Origin: Topomyia yanbarensis
Taxonomy: Eukaryota > Arthropoda > Insecta > Diptera > Culicidae
Length of the DNA stretch: 64,000 nt
Assembly (NCBI RefSeq): GCF_030247195.1
Contig: NC_080672.1
Coordinates: forward strand, 96,234,113-96,298,112
Direction of reading: 5' to 3'
The notes beneath the pieces were generated by a model. The model made no database searches, was not told the DNA's origin, and saw only the letters and a program-made list of their open reading frames with translations. Every line of letters starts with the position of its first letter. Within the stretch, counting starts at the first letter, position 1. A program made the position numbers and the translations under genes. Shown piece by piece: positions 50,086 through 62,211 of the stretch.

Positions 50086-51869
50086 TTTACTATTTTTGCG
50101 TTTGCATAATTTATTTCAGCACCCTAATAATCGGAAGAGGGAGAACATAGAAATATGTTATCATTGTTATTTACGTCCAATCCAGAATTAATTCCTACAC
50201 CTCTTCCTTGATAGTTTTTCTAGGCAATCAAACGTTTCTACGGATTTTCCTAAAAGACGTGTGCCAACAATCTATTAAAAACTACTCTTGAATACAAATG
50301 ATCTGTTCACCAGGGAAAAATATGGTTCCTAATTCCCACGCAGAACAGATGCGTAAAGTTGTGCCCGAATCCCGGTGGTGGTCGAGAACGATTTCGAATA
50401 TTCATATCTCATTCCGGTGGGAAATGCCCAACTGCCATATGCTAATGCGAGAGGATCTGTGTTCACATCATATTCAGATTCAGAAGAGGCTCGACAATAA
50501 ACTCTTTTAAATTAGTTCACTAAACAAGCCACAAATTCGGTTTTTGGAAGCAAGCCCGTCCATAATTTAAACCCTGAAATTTCCATAACCATACCCATAA
50601 CATCCCAGTTGAGTGAGGTGCAAAGTGCTACCTAAGTACAGTAATAATTTTACCCAATTTATGACTACAAGATTAGAAATAATGGTTGAAACTACTGTTC
50701 ATCCGCTCCTAATGGGAGGTAGGTATACTTTCAGGCAGAAACAAGAGTTTACTCTAGATAAGAACAACGTTAGATCCGTCGGCTTGCTTCTGGCGGAAGG
50801 CGGAAACACTCCACATTATTCCTTGCTGTAGAATGTGGCAAGCACATTTCATGTACGGTAGAAGCTTTTTCCATTCCGTGTTATGTGCGGTAGCTATGAA
50901 GCAGGTTAAGATTTATGGTTTTACCAACTATCCGAGGCAACAAACAGCAACAACTCCGACCTAAGCTGTTTGCGAAGAACAAAGAAAGCCTTTCCGTCTC
51001 GAGCATAAAGTTGTCTAGATTAACGTTTATTGCTGCATGACCACACTACCACCGCCGTGCTGTTAATCTTAATCATATCATTGATTTTAGTTGAAGTACG
51101 CTGTTAGCAATTTGTTTGATACGCTGACGCTCTGGCGGACAGGTCGGAAATGGCCTCTATGCTCCATGCATCCATCCATTGGTCGGTAGGTTTGTTTTGT
51201 GGGTAGGTACGGATCAACTTACATACAAACAAGCGAATCGCCGATGACAGGGAAGACATCAAAGCTAGCACAGCACTTAATTGGGCGTGAAATGGATAAG
51301 ACAGGAAGACCGCTTTCCGGAGCCAGGCTCGTCTTCCGGTACTCTCTCGTCTCATCTCATCTCATCTCGGTTTGTCGTCCCGGGTAAACATCATCAGGGC
51401 TATCGTTTTAATGAGCTGCTATTGTCTGTAACTGCGTCATCCTGCTACGCTGGATCAGCAAATTGTTGCAACACTGGGAAAATTGATACCTGAAGAAGAA
51501 ATCGTTCCTTCTTGGGAGGAGGACTCGGAAATGGACAACGATGTAGAAGTAACTTTAGCTTAATACGGTGAACTAAGACCAATCTGGGGCCATGTGTGCA
51601 TTAAATCGTAGCAAATTGCAGGGTAAACAGTAAGCAATTAAAGACGGTAGTAATGGTAGGCTCAAACAAAACGATCTACAGTTCATTTCACCAACAATGT
51701 ACTCAACCGTAAAGGGACAAGCACTTAATTTGTTTGTCCTCAAACACTTTGTCACTTTATTGTGTTGGTTTTGAAACAGATACAGATTGGGTATCAAATT
51801 ATTTTAATAAATGTACGTTTACATCATACAAAATTTGCCGATAACGAATGATTTGGAATTCTATTTCTC
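50086..51869. other. Anonymous sequence, no gene recognised
   Basis: Short frames (50298-50510, 50613-50831, 51104-51355 and others) have no recognised domains. A small CTCAT microsatellite lies at about 51346-51368. Confidence 0.4.
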
Positions 51870-52060
51870 AAAACCAGCCACAAATCTCTCTGACATTTTT
51901 ATAGAGGTTTTAACCTTTGACTTATTCACCTCTTTTTCGAGTTAGAGGAAGTCTCTTTAGAAAAATTTCTAACGTTATGTGCGGGGTTGAGAATCGAGCC
52001 CAGATGAGCTGCGTACAAGGCAATCGATTTACCGACTACGCTATGCTCGCCTCCCACCAC
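51870..52060 (-). mobile_element. tRNA-derived SINE, minus copy
   Basis: On the minus strand the A box reads TAGCGTAGTCGG (52043-52032) and the B box GGCTCGATTCT (52000-51990), each with one or two changes from consensus. It is followed by the ACCCCGCACATAxxGTTAG boundary and an AT-rich body. Same family as 46051-46210, more diverged in the boxes. Confidence 0.7.
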
Positions 52061-53099
52061 TAAGATTTGTATATCATAACATTCCAAATAAAAATTCCCC
52101 AAGATGTAACCTAGTTAATCGGAAAATAAATAAACTGCATCGCTAAAAGCAAACCAATCAGTCGCAATCTCCGGCTTCATCTTTCAACACGTGTCATGAT
52201 TTACTCGCTTTCTTAATCTCGATCAACTGTAGACGGGAACATAATTTAAACATCATCAAGCGTGCCGTCACCTCGTTCTACAGCTCAAAACGATTTGTTT
52301 ACGTCGAAACACATAAAGACGAGGAACGAGAAAAAAAACAACTCAAAAACAAAACATTCCAACTGCTGGCTAACTCATTGCTGCGCCGAACCTGAAGCCA
52401 GAATGCCGCCAGTTGGTCGGGGATAGACGGAAGCAGCAAATAAAACATCATAGAGTCAAGCAAAATATGAGCAGGATGAATGATGAATAGTTTAATGAAT
52501 GGTGCTACTGTGTAGAGCAATAAGACCAACAATAGGAGCGGGGAAGGAGAATAGTTGAAAGAGGATAAAAATCATCAAAAGCACCAATATCAAACGAAAC
52601 GAACAAGCCTTTGATTGTTTGCTTGTAACTATGAAGGGTCAATTGTAAAACTTGTACAATTTCTTTTGTTTGGATAGCATTGTCGCAGTTACCGTAAACT
52701 AGGGTGGTTTTGGTTGAAAATTGCAGTTCACATTTTATATTGGGACAAAGGGCAAAAATGCAATGAGTTGAAGTTTCACTCGGTATGAGGCTTTTACAAA
52801 CAGATTTGACAGCCATCAAAATAGATGTGATTATTTCTCACCTTGCAATGTCCTGGCATATCAATGTGAAAAACTTTCAGTATGTTTAACGTAAGGGAGA
52901 AGTTCCACGAAGATCCGTTCGAAATTTTCCAAAATCTTGACCGACAATCTTATATTCCGATGAAACTTTACAGGTGTCACCGGCATGGAAGACCAAATAT
53001 TTTCCACAGTCAATAAGATTATTTTGACTCAAGCGTAATTTTTAAAAGGGCTTATAATTTTGAAATTGATTCTACGCGCATCAATTTTAAATTTTTTTC
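52061..53099. other. Anonymous sequence, no gene recognised
   Basis: No recognisable coding region. The minus frames at 52299-52532 and 52505-52819 lack domains. Confidence 0.4.
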
Positions 53100-53420
53100 T
53101 GCTCGGTTACTCTATTTTATACAGCAAAACTATCTGAGAACGAGTTACAGGGAATGAATACATCCATATGAAAAAATATACAGTTTTCATAAAAACAAAA
53201 ATTTAAATTGCGAAAAACCCATTTTGCTAAATTTTTTTATATTTTGTCAACAAAAACCTAAAGAGAAAAGAATAATTTCGAATGTTATTGCATGATGGAC
53301 TTATCGGTAAAAAAGTTTTTCTATCGGTAAAAAAGTTTTTCTAACAATAACCTTATACATGTTTTAAAATGTCATACTAATTGACATACGAAACTGTAAT
53401 TTTATTACAGAATATAATTC
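53100..53420 (+). repeat. Palindrome, left arm
   Basis: The reverse complement of 53215-53420 occurs at 54310-54512, and that of 53100-53215 resumes at about 57565-57690. The right arm is therefore interrupted by the 3.03-kb element at 54532. Shared phrases include TATATTTTGTCAACAAA, TATACATGTT and CATACTAATTG. Confidence 0.75.
53303..53342. repeat. 20-bp tandem duplication
   Basis: ATCGGTAAAAAAGTTTTTCT occurs twice in succession. The opposite palindrome arm has a single copy, so the duplication arose after the arms formed. Confidence 0.9.
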
Positions 53421-53623
53421 TAAGCATCATTCAGAATCAAAATGCATTTATCAAAAATTTTCCAAAATTCGATAGTTTTCGAGATATTGGGAATTTTGCT
53501 CCAACAAAGACAATTAATTCGCGTAATTATGCCCTTTTGAAGAGTTATTCGCGTTACCTCAATGAAACTTTTTCAGTATATTAGGATCACGGAGAAGCTT
53601 TCAATAAAAAACCACAAATTTTG

Positions 53624-54311
53624 ACATACACTCAGGTTTTTTCACGCGGTTTTTAGCGGAATTTTAATGCGCTTTTTTACGCGGATTTTGAAATTTACGT
53701 GGTTTTCTATTACGTGGATTTTAAAATTTACGCGGTTTTCATTTATGCCGATTTTGAAATTTACGCGGTTTTTGAAATTAACGCGGTTTTCATTTATGCG
53801 GATTTTTGAATTTACGCGATATCCATTAACAGAGTTCCCATTAACGCGGATTCGTAAATTTACACGGTCTTCATTAACGCAGATTTCGAAATTTACGCGG
53901 TTCTCATTTACGTGGATTTTGTAATTTACGCGATTTTCATTTACGCGGTTTTCATTTAAGCGGATTTTGAAATTTACGTGGTTCTCATTTACGCGGATTT
54001 TTGAATTTACGCTGTATCCATTAACGGAGTTCCCATTAACGCGGATTCTTAAATTTACGCGGTCTTCATTTGCGCGGATTTTGAAATTTACGCGGTTTTC
54101 ATTTAAGCGGATTTTGTAATTTACGCGGATTTTGAAATTTACGTGATTTTCATTGGCGTGGTTTTCATTTACGCAGTTTTTGAATTTACGCGGTATACAT
54201 TAGCGAAGTTCTTATTAACGCGGATTCTTAAATTTACGTGGTCTTCATTTACGCGGATTTTGAAATTTACGCGGCCTGTATCCCCCACGTAAAAAAAACC
54301 TGAATGTATGT
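53624..54311. mobile_element. Short member of ACGCGG foldback family (688 bp)
   Basis: The ends ACATACACTCAGGTTTTTTC (53624) and its near-complement ACCTGAATGTATGT (to 54311) match the TACACCCAGG ends of the 9844-12616 element. The whole interior is an array of ACGCGGATTTTGAAATTT / ACGCGGTTTTCATTT units in one orientation. The 117-bp minisatellite is absent. It is non-coding. Confidence 0.75.
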
Positions 54312-54530
54312 TTATAATTCATACTTATTTGCAGCCAAAAATAATTTTTTTTAAATTCTGTGCTAAATTACAGTTTTGTATGCCAATTAGTATGAAATTT
54401 CACAACATGTATAAAGTTATTGTTAGAGAAACTCTTTTACCGATAAGTTCTTCATCATGCAATCACAAAAATGTTTCTTTTATCTTTAAGTGTTTGTTGA
54501 CAAAATATAAAAGATTTAAAAAATGGGATT
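54310..54530 (-). repeat. Palindrome, right arm (proximal part)
   Basis: Inverse of 53215-53420. It ends at the TA target of the 3.03-kb element, and the arm resumes after 57564. Confidence 0.7.
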
Positions 54531-56061
54531 ACAGTAGGATTCCGTTTTTGGCAACAATTTTATTTTTTTTGAGTTGCCAAAACCGGAACCGTGCCAAAAA
54601 TGGAACCTTATTTTTAAAGTTTGGATTTTCAATTTACGACTTCAAAAATGTTTCAAGTATTTTTAATCATATGTGAAATGAAATGAGATGAAAGAAAAAA
54701 TAAGCAAATTCAATTTTATTCATGATCAAATTCAGACGTCGTACAGTGGGGCAAGCTTTTGACGCTCAAAACCTCTACCGCCCTGGGTATATATCCTGGA
54801 GGATTAGTCTCTTAGATGGAAATGATCATTATTTTGACAACTTAGGTTTTGATCTAGATAAGTAGAAACTGATCTAGACCAGTTCTATCTTTTGATAGAA
54901 GTGTTCTATCAAAAAACTTTATTCGGCAAAGTTGTTTGTTTTGATATTTCTAACACATGTACTGAAAACATTTATACTTTATAACCTATGTAGATGGCGC
55001 TACATGACATTTAAAAAAATGCTCGAGAAAATGAATTTTAACATTTGTTTATAAAAAATATATCTAGAAAAGAATGTTTTATTCGAAAATTCACAATAAT
55101 AAAACTGCTTAAAAGATGTTATCATGACATTTTAAGGTTGCTTTCATCAAAAATATTAAAAAAATATGTTCCACAAAATTTGTAATAACCCACGAAGCGG
55201 CAGATGGCGGCAGCTGGAATTTAGTTCGTGACTAGTAAAAACCTTAAACTTTATAACCACGAAGAGAAAAATGTGGGGCAAGGTGGGCCTTTTGCAGACA
55301 AATGAAATGAGGAAAATAATATAATTCAAGTTAAATAGTTCCTACTTCGCTAGAGAATTTTTGAGTAAACTAAAATATATGCTAATATTTTATTGTTTTC
55401 GAATTCAAATATAATATTTCGAACTGAGAATAAATTTATCAAGTAATTTATAAAGTACTCTTATTTAAATTACTGCTGTGTCTAGTCCTTTCTGCAGTTT
55501 TCCGAATTGTAGTTCAGTCATAAGGCTGTGCTTATTCTTTGCAAGAAACGTTTATCAGTCAGTTGTCAAAATAATGCTCATTTTCATCCAAGATACTTTT
55601 CCGAAGACACAAATCCTTCAGGATACATATCCAGGGCGCTAGAGGATTTAAGCATCGAAAGTAGCATTCTGCCCACTGTGCCGTCCTGTAGAATTGTCAC
55701 AATCTTCGCGCACTTCTCGAGTGCAATTCCCCTCATTACGAATATGTAAAATAGCATTTAATTCGAATCGCTTTTCTTCGGCCCACTTAACGTCAAAACT
55801 TGAACAATTCACTGAATGGTAGTGTTGATTTCGCTCCTGGGGCTGTTATGTCTTCTTTCTGAAAATTATTGAACAATTTTGTTTAAAAAACACAGCTCTT
55901 TTAAAAAAATAATAAATTTATTGCTTCTCCATAACTAACCCATCGTTGATCTTTCAAATGGAATTGATAGATTGAAAATCGAGCTGCAATGCTTGAAGAT
56001 ATTTAGGTTTGAAGAAAACCATTTTTGTTGTAAAAATCACTTGCAACTTGTCCATATTATA

Positions 56062-57162
56062 GGGGAAAGTCGTCGGTTGCCGGGACTGGTCGGTTGTCGG
56101 CACCCCTATGTAGCTTTTGACAGAAAACAGATATGGACATTCTGATAAATATTATTTGTGTTATATATTAGCGAGATTTTTTTGTGCCAATTGCTGAAGC
56201 AGACTCGAATGTTCTGTTCTACAACCAATATATTTTTTGAACAAGTGAAACTCTACTCAAAAGTTTTTTTTTATGATTTGCTTAGTGTTACAGAAAGAAG
56301 TAAATCGATCGAAAAAGTATGCGCATTGAATATTTACGATGTGAATTTATTCTATTTTGTGATTCAACGTTGAATGGCGCCGAAATGTTCGCCACAAGTT
56401 TTCTTTTGATCAATTTTCAAAAAGGTTACTAAAATCGGTTGTCGGCACCCAAACATAGTCGGTTGTCGGCATCCAATTTTTTTATGGCATATGCTCTCAA
56501 TAACCTAATCAATATGGGTATTTTGGAACGGGATTTACGAATAGATACCAGATATCGATCTTTGGCACCATTCTGAAAACCAGGAAGGCGACTTCCGGTT
56601 TAGCATTTTACATTTACATGAAGAAAGCCCACCTGGTCGTGTTTTCACCGCTAGGTAGCACCGTATATACCAGATTGTCACGATCAGATAATTTGGTGGG
56701 GGGGCTCGGGGTTACCCTGGAGTCCCCCACCCGTTTTGACTGACTTCTATCTGATCTGTCTGAAGCTTTGGTAACAAACTGGAGTGCCTGAAACTAACGC
56801 AATGGCAGTGAATGCGATAGTTTTTCACATACACATATTGTGGTTCTGATGAAGAATGATGTTCATAATGCCTTTGATGGGTATTGAACTGAATAAATTT
56901 CCTTTTCCCTTTGAATCGTGATAATCATCATTCATATTTTTCCATTTTTAGTAAATTTTTTAGGGTGCCGACAACCGACTACATTTTTCAAAATGGTAAA
57001 CAGTTACTAAATTGTTAATAACTTTTTTTAAGTTGACAAATTAAATTAAATTCTTCGATAAGTTAATAGCTAAGGCCTCTAGCTTTCTATTGGTATATTG
57101 TTTAATTGGAGTAATGTTGTGAGCCAAAAACAAAAGTGTTCTGACAACCGAACACATTCCCC
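56062..57162. mobile_element. Nested 1.1-kb element with CGGTTGTCGGCACC repeats
   Basis: The ends GGGGAAAGTCGTCGGTTG (56062) and complement of GGGGAATGTGTTCGGTTG (to 57162) are imperfect TIRs flanked by TA. Subterminal CGGTTGTCGGCAxCC repeats occur at about 56091, 56438, 56460 and inverted at 56962-56982. No credible open frame was seen. Confidence 0.6.
56493..56605 (+). repeat. Single ~117-bp minisatellite monomer
   Basis: CTAATCAATATGGGTATTTT through GGCGACTTCCGGTTTAGC matches the 10178-11530 monomer in order and length with about one substitution in eight. It is an isolated monomer, so the unit can move or survive outside its foldback element. Confidence 0.75.
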
Positions 57163-57599
57163 TACATAAATAATGCATCTCTACACTTATTGTAATGATT
57201 AAACAAAACACGTATAGTGTAAAATATAGGTACCCCTTAAATACATAACACTGTGTTAAAGCAACATTTCGAAAAACATCTCAAAATTATCACAGTAATG
57301 TATTGAAGCTATGAGACAATTTTCACAACATTAAAAAAAAATTGATTTGTGCCTTTGAGGGTTAATATGACTCCCATGTTTGGAAATGAAGTCAAATGTA
57401 ATATAAATTGATACAAAAAAAATATCTTTTGCACATTTCTAAAAGACTTGTTATGACCAACAAAAATGTTGCCAAAAACGGAACCCATTTGTTGCCAAAA
57501 TCGGAGTGTGCCAAAAAGGGAGCATGCCAAAAACGGAACGTGCCAAAAACGGAATCTTACTGTATTTGCGATTTAAATTTTTAACATGAATTTTTGTTT

Positions 57600-57990
57600 T
57601 TGTTCAAAAAGACACAACATTATTTTCAGCGCATTTTTTTCGTATAGAGGTATTCATTCCATGTAATGCGTTCTCAGATCACGGTGTCTTTTTTAACAAA
57701 TTTATGCAAAAAAATCAGCATCTCCGAAACTTCAGGATATGAAAGAAGAGGCTTTCCCCTTTCATTTGAAACCAACATCAAAATAATACGTCGGAGGGTC
57801 TGGAGCAACTTTTTTTAAGTTTTTTTTTCGTGAAAACATAGATTTTACAATGGAACTAGTTCATATTTCTGCCCCTAGATGGAGCTGTAGACATTCGAAC
57901 AACACTAAAAGTAAGAATCTGATAGATAATTTAGATGTCTACAACTTTGTTGACAACTAAAAACCGATTTGAAATTATCCAGAAAAGTTG
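57600..57990 (+). repeat. Dispersed repeat D, plus copy
   Basis: Positions 57715-57830 match the reverse complement of about 59300-59150: CAGCATCTCxGAAAC, ATATGAAAGAA, GGCTTTCCCCTTTCATTTGAAAC and CGTCGGxGGGTC. Part of the palindrome's right arm runs into it. The family is unnamed. Confidence 0.65.
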
Positions 57991-59099
57991 TTTAATATTT
58001 TAACGAAGTCTAAGTACAAGTTAGTTTCACAGAAGACCTAGTGGTTTGTAAGTCAATTCACACGCTTTTTTGCCAAACAGTTGTGTTTAGTTGAACAGTG
58101 AATTCAGCTGTATTTTTGAGAGCTTGGAATCTTTTAGCTGAAAATTACAATTCCAGTTTCCACCTGATATAGAGCACCATTAATATTTTTGGGATGAGAA
58201 GTCTTAGATAAGTGTTGACCAAACTATGATATTAATATTCTTTTCCAAAATAGTGAGTGATTCCTCCCGCAGAAACAGCCCCGCCTTCTTTTTCATTTTT
58301 TCGATTGTTCTCGGGGATGACTGATAACTATTCCTGCATGAACCTCCTACTCTGTTAGCATCTTCGTATAAAATTCACTTGTCCTGAACTTCAACCTTTA
58401 TATTTGAACAAACTCAATGAAACTTTTAATATCATTGAAATATTTCGCGGATTTCATAGCAACGCTTGGTTAAAAACGCTGATCATCCGTTTTCAAAATT
58501 AACTCAATGTGACAAACAGTGTACAAAAAACTTTGAGTTTTTGGATCGAGATATTTTTTTTGGAATATGTTCAAGGATATAAGGTTTTTCTTGTACTAAA
58601 ATCATATTTTGTTTTCAAAAGTATTACATTTCGCATAATCTATAATCAATTAAGTAACGATTTCTCTCATAATTGATAGGAAATGGCCGTAAAATCCAAC
58701 TGCCACAATATACTTTGCGGAGAAAATTTAAAAAAATCGTTTCACGCTAACCACTAATTTGGACAGTTACTGCTTTGGTTTGCGTTCAATTAGAAACGGT
58801 GTGTCCCAACATTTCGTCTTGAACGGAGTTATAATAGCTGACTTAAACGATCATAACTTAAATTATGCGACGTATGGTCCTTTCTAAAACATAAATGTAA
58901 GCAAACAATTGTAACCAAGGAATACCTTCCGATGAATGGTAGTTCTTTCGAACCTATCGGAAAAGATTACAAACTTGAACCAAAAGCACAAATAGTTTTC
59001 TGTCTCTGTTAAACATCCTAATTTTCAGAAGGTCAATTAGAATCATCAACGAAGAAGTTGTAATGAATCTCGTCAAATATTTTCATGTCACTAAACCCA
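57991..59099. other. Anonymous AT-rich sequence
   Basis: No gene, tRNA or element recognised. Confidence 0.4.
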
Positions 59100-59440
59100 A
59101 TTATTTTTTTGGTAACGAAATAAGTACGAGAAAATATATTTCCAAACTATTGTTATGAAAAAAAACTTCAAAAAAAAGTTGCTCTCGACCCCCCGACGGA
59201 TTATTCTGATCTTAGTTTCAAATGAAAGGGGAAAGCCCATTCTTTCATATTCCGGTTTCAGAGATGCTGAACTTTTTTGCATAAAGTTGTTCCAATAAAC
59301 ACACCGTGAGATAGTTTTGCTGTATAAAATACAATAATCGACCAAATTTTTTTGGAAATTAATACACTTTGAAACATCTACGCCCTTTTGAAAAATTGTC
59401 CTTGTATAAAAGATTTGCAATTGCCAGAAAAAATCATCGA
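59100..59440 (-). repeat. Dispersed repeat D, minus copy
   Basis: Inverted counterpart of 57600-57990. It additionally shares ATAGTTTTGCTGTATAAAAT (about 59312) with the left palindrome arm at 53110-53135, linking the three sites as one family. Confidence 0.65.
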
Positions 59441-59888
59441 GATCCATGAACCGAACACAACTGCAAAGTTTCGTTCGAATCGACGATGGTCATGTTTTGC
59501 GGTCGGCCGATTTCTCGTGGAATTCTTCATACGCACTGTACCACAGAAATCCACAGCAAAGAACCGCCTTATTCGTTCCGACAGTGGAGACTGTATCGAT
59601 CGAGATGTCCCCGAAGAACTATAATTAGTTTTCTCTCCCGCGTATCTAGACGCTCGTCGGGGATCTCAGGGTTGTCAGACCGCCTATTTGAGAAGTGGAG
59701 CGCGTTTGCTGAAGAATAAAATGTGTATCGGCGATAACCGGAAGATAACCGGTTTCTTGATACTGACAGGGTGCTCAACATTGAGCATAAATACTTCAGG
59801 CGTAATGTACGTTAAGTATAACGGACGATTGGCGTAATGTAAGTTAGGCATAATGGACGAAAGGCATGATTCACAAAAAATAATCGTA
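59441..59888. other. Anonymous sequence, no gene recognised
   Basis: Overlapping 60-78-residue frames on both strands show no recognised domains. Confidence 0.4.
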
Positions 59889-60090
59889 TACAATCTGGTT
59901 TTTTGCACGGTTTTTTACGAGGTTTTTTATTACGTGAATTTTCCAATTAAAGAAGTTCCTTTCTAATGCAAAAGACTTAGAACATTTTCTGAACGATGGA
60001 AGAGACGGGTCTAGAAGACTTCTTATGGCCCGCACCTCAACAATATGTGAATTTTTGGAATGGTCTTGACAAGTGAATGCCAGAAATAGA
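59889..60090 (+). mobile_element. Truncated ACGCGG foldback family end
   Basis: AATCTGGTTTTTTGCACGGT, then TTCTAATGCAAAAGACTTAG, GATGGAAGAGACGGGTCT, TATGGCCCGCACC and CAACAATATG follow the same order as 9890-10190. The copy stops within the first minisatellite monomer. Confidence 0.75.
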
Positions 60091-60724
60091 TGTATAGTTC
60101 GTAGGAATCGAGTACTGATACACAACCAAGCACAACTAGGCCCCATAGAAAACTGACTCAGATATCACTTCGTTAAAAGTTTAATAACTTCTTTTAACAA
60201 AGCCGGATTGACAAGCAGTCTTCGACAAAGTTGTAGACAATTAATTTTTTTTTATTTTTACTTACAGTGATAATACGATCCATACAGTGCCATCTACCGG
60301 CAAAAATGCGAGTTAGTGGGTTTTCTCCATGTAATTTGTCGAAAAATCCCATACAAACTTCGGGCACGTTGGTCCGGTAGCTAGACTTGTCCGATTTGCT
60401 TCAAATTTGGTGCAAGTACTCCTGGTGGCATTAGTAATCAAATCAGGGGTGGGCCGATTGAGTTTTCAAAAATTCATTATTTTTCTGGGCAGTCTAATGC
60501 ACATGTATACGAGTGAAGGTGTCCTTTACATGTGTATTAGTGCAGGGTTACTTTAATACCAATACTCTGATAACGGCAACGAATTCATTAATGCATTTCC
60601 AATTGTAGGATAGTGTATGTTTCTTCGGTGTAATAGCAGCATCATGCATTTTTGTCCCGGACCCATAACGCTTTATATGCATTATACCAGTTATAATGCA
60701 TATTTCGCATTAGAATCATACTTA
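60091..60724. other. Anonymous sequence, no gene recognised
   Basis: Contains scattered phrases typical of mosquito repeats, but no bounded element was seen. Confidence 0.35.
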
Positions 60725-60845
60725 TTCGCATTAGTGGCGTGCGCCGCGCCGCGCCGACGATTGCAGGTAAAAATAGTAAGCACGGCGGCGCGCCTCCGAT
60801 TTTCATCTGAAATCGGCGGCGCGGCGCACTCCTCTAATTCGCATG
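60725..60845. repeat. GC-rich palindrome
   Basis: CGCATTAGTGGCGTGCGCCG and the following CGCGCCGCGCCG block (60727-60762) are mirrored by CGGCGGCGCGGCGCAC (60814-60829) and CTCCTCTAATTCG. The stem is about 35 bp with a three-base offset and a ~48-base loop. It stands out sharply from its AT-rich surroundings. Confidence 0.65.
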
Positions 60846-60853
60846 TAAAGAAT

Positions 60854-61078
60854 ATGGCTCGCGTTTTGGGTATACTGTTGGATGTTTCTGTCTGTTTCTC
60901 GTACTTGCGTGTTACGGTCGTTTGTCTGTCTGTGATGTGGATGTTTTCGTTAGCGCTATTGCTTGTCGGTTTTAAAGTAAAGAGCGTACTCGTGCTGATT
61001 GTTTCGCTGGGTGTGCTGGTTGGTAATTTCGAGATACTAGGTGCAGTAATCATGAATTGGGCGGTTGTCTGCAGTTAA
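60854..61078 (+). other. Small hydrophobic open frame, function unknown
   Basis: A 75-residue tail of the frame 60617-61078, from the internal Met in MARVLGILLDVSV. It reads as two or three hydrophobic stretches (VTVVCLSVMWMFSLALLLVG, VLVLIVSLGVLVG). No homology is recognised. The opposite strand is also open over the same span (60691-61053), so either or both may be chance. Confidence 0.2.
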
Positions 61079-62211
61079 ACAGCAGTTTAGCAGCGGTTTT
61101 ATCTGTTGTGGCTCTGACACTATGTTACAACGAAGCCAACGATCCTATACTGTTTGTGCAGTGGATAAACAACATTGCGGTCGGTAGGAGTAATTGCGTG
61201 TTTTACTGAAGTAGATCGGTGTTAACTTCCGCTTTGGGCGAGATGAGAAGGTAGATGAGGCTTTACAGCATTTACCGCCGTTAGTCTGTGTGTATATATG
61301 TTGCATGGTTTCGTTAGCTGATTTTTTCCATTCAAGACGCTCATCATACCAAGACAAATGAATGAGGTTACGAACACACTTCGGTGGTATAAGGTACAAA
61401 GGCATATTGGACTTACGGAAGTCACCTCCAACAAATTTCACGTTCTATACAATGGGGTACTGATATCCCAACCTACTCAGCGCTGAGAAATGTTGTTGTG
61501 ACTATGTTAAAATCGAGATCTCCGTTTATATGGACGTTGATAAACTGGGTGCGCGTCTACACGGTCTATCTTCGCGTAAGTGCATAGCCGGTCAAAATAC
61601 GGAAAGGTGGAAGCCATTGTGTATGAACCCAAGAGATTTCCCCCCAGACATATCATGTAGTGAGAATACGAGTGATCAAACCTATTCCTTCTGACCTAGA
61701 ATAGGAGACAACCCTGTTCTACAACCACAAATGAAATACCATCAACTGCAAGCAAATCTAACATACAGTCTTCATAAATCTATCGCGGTGTTCGAAAGGC
61801 AAACAAAGATAAAAAATCATCATTCATTGATGCTAATCGTCGACAGGTTTTCAGTGGCGATCTTGCGTGACTTTTCTTATGTCGGTTCTCAAGGTAAAGA
61901 TGGACAAGTCTGTCTATGCCAGGAGACATGCTAGTGAACTCGAGTGATTCGTAGTTATGCTGCCTAAGCTCGACCCTCATCAGCAGAAGACAAAAGTTAA
62001 GCCCGTGGGATAATAAGCATGTTCTAATGACCCTGCCACTTCTAGTTTTCCGATCTGTACACTTCACACTCTTGCTCTCACTTGAGTACTATGGCTCTAA
62101 TTTTCATAACTTTCCCTACCCAGTAATCTCTAGCTAATGGAATGTCGCTAAAATGTAAAAAAGTCTTTATCAACATCAGCTAAATTACAAATAACTGCAG
62201 TTGCTGCCCAG
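61079..62211. other. Anonymous sequence, no gene recognised
   Basis: Short frames without recognisable domains on both strands; no repeats noted. Confidence 0.4.

Larger units (their letters stand above)
54532..57562. mobile_element. 3.03-kb TA-flanked DNA element (Tc1/mariner-pogo-like)
   Basis: The TIRs begin CAGTARGATTCCGTTTTTGG (54532 onward and complement ending 57562), with 21 of 22 positions matching and TA on both sides (54530-54531, 57563-57564). Several GCCAAAAACGGAA subterminal repeats lie at the right end (57461-57556). The empty target is readable from the other arm of the palindrome. No transposase is recognisable; the interior holds a nested element (56062-57162). TA duplication plus CAGT ends fit Tc1/mariner/pogo. 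Confidence 0.75.

Noticed and set aside
54727..55290. Element bounded by GTGGGGCAAG phrases
   Set aside because: The two phrases (about 54747 and 55272) are in the same orientation and no inverted partner was found.
57340..57366. Third piggyBac MITE end (GCCTTTGAGGGTTAA)
   Set aside because: It resembles the 42946 TIR but no matching inverted end with TTAA was found nearby.
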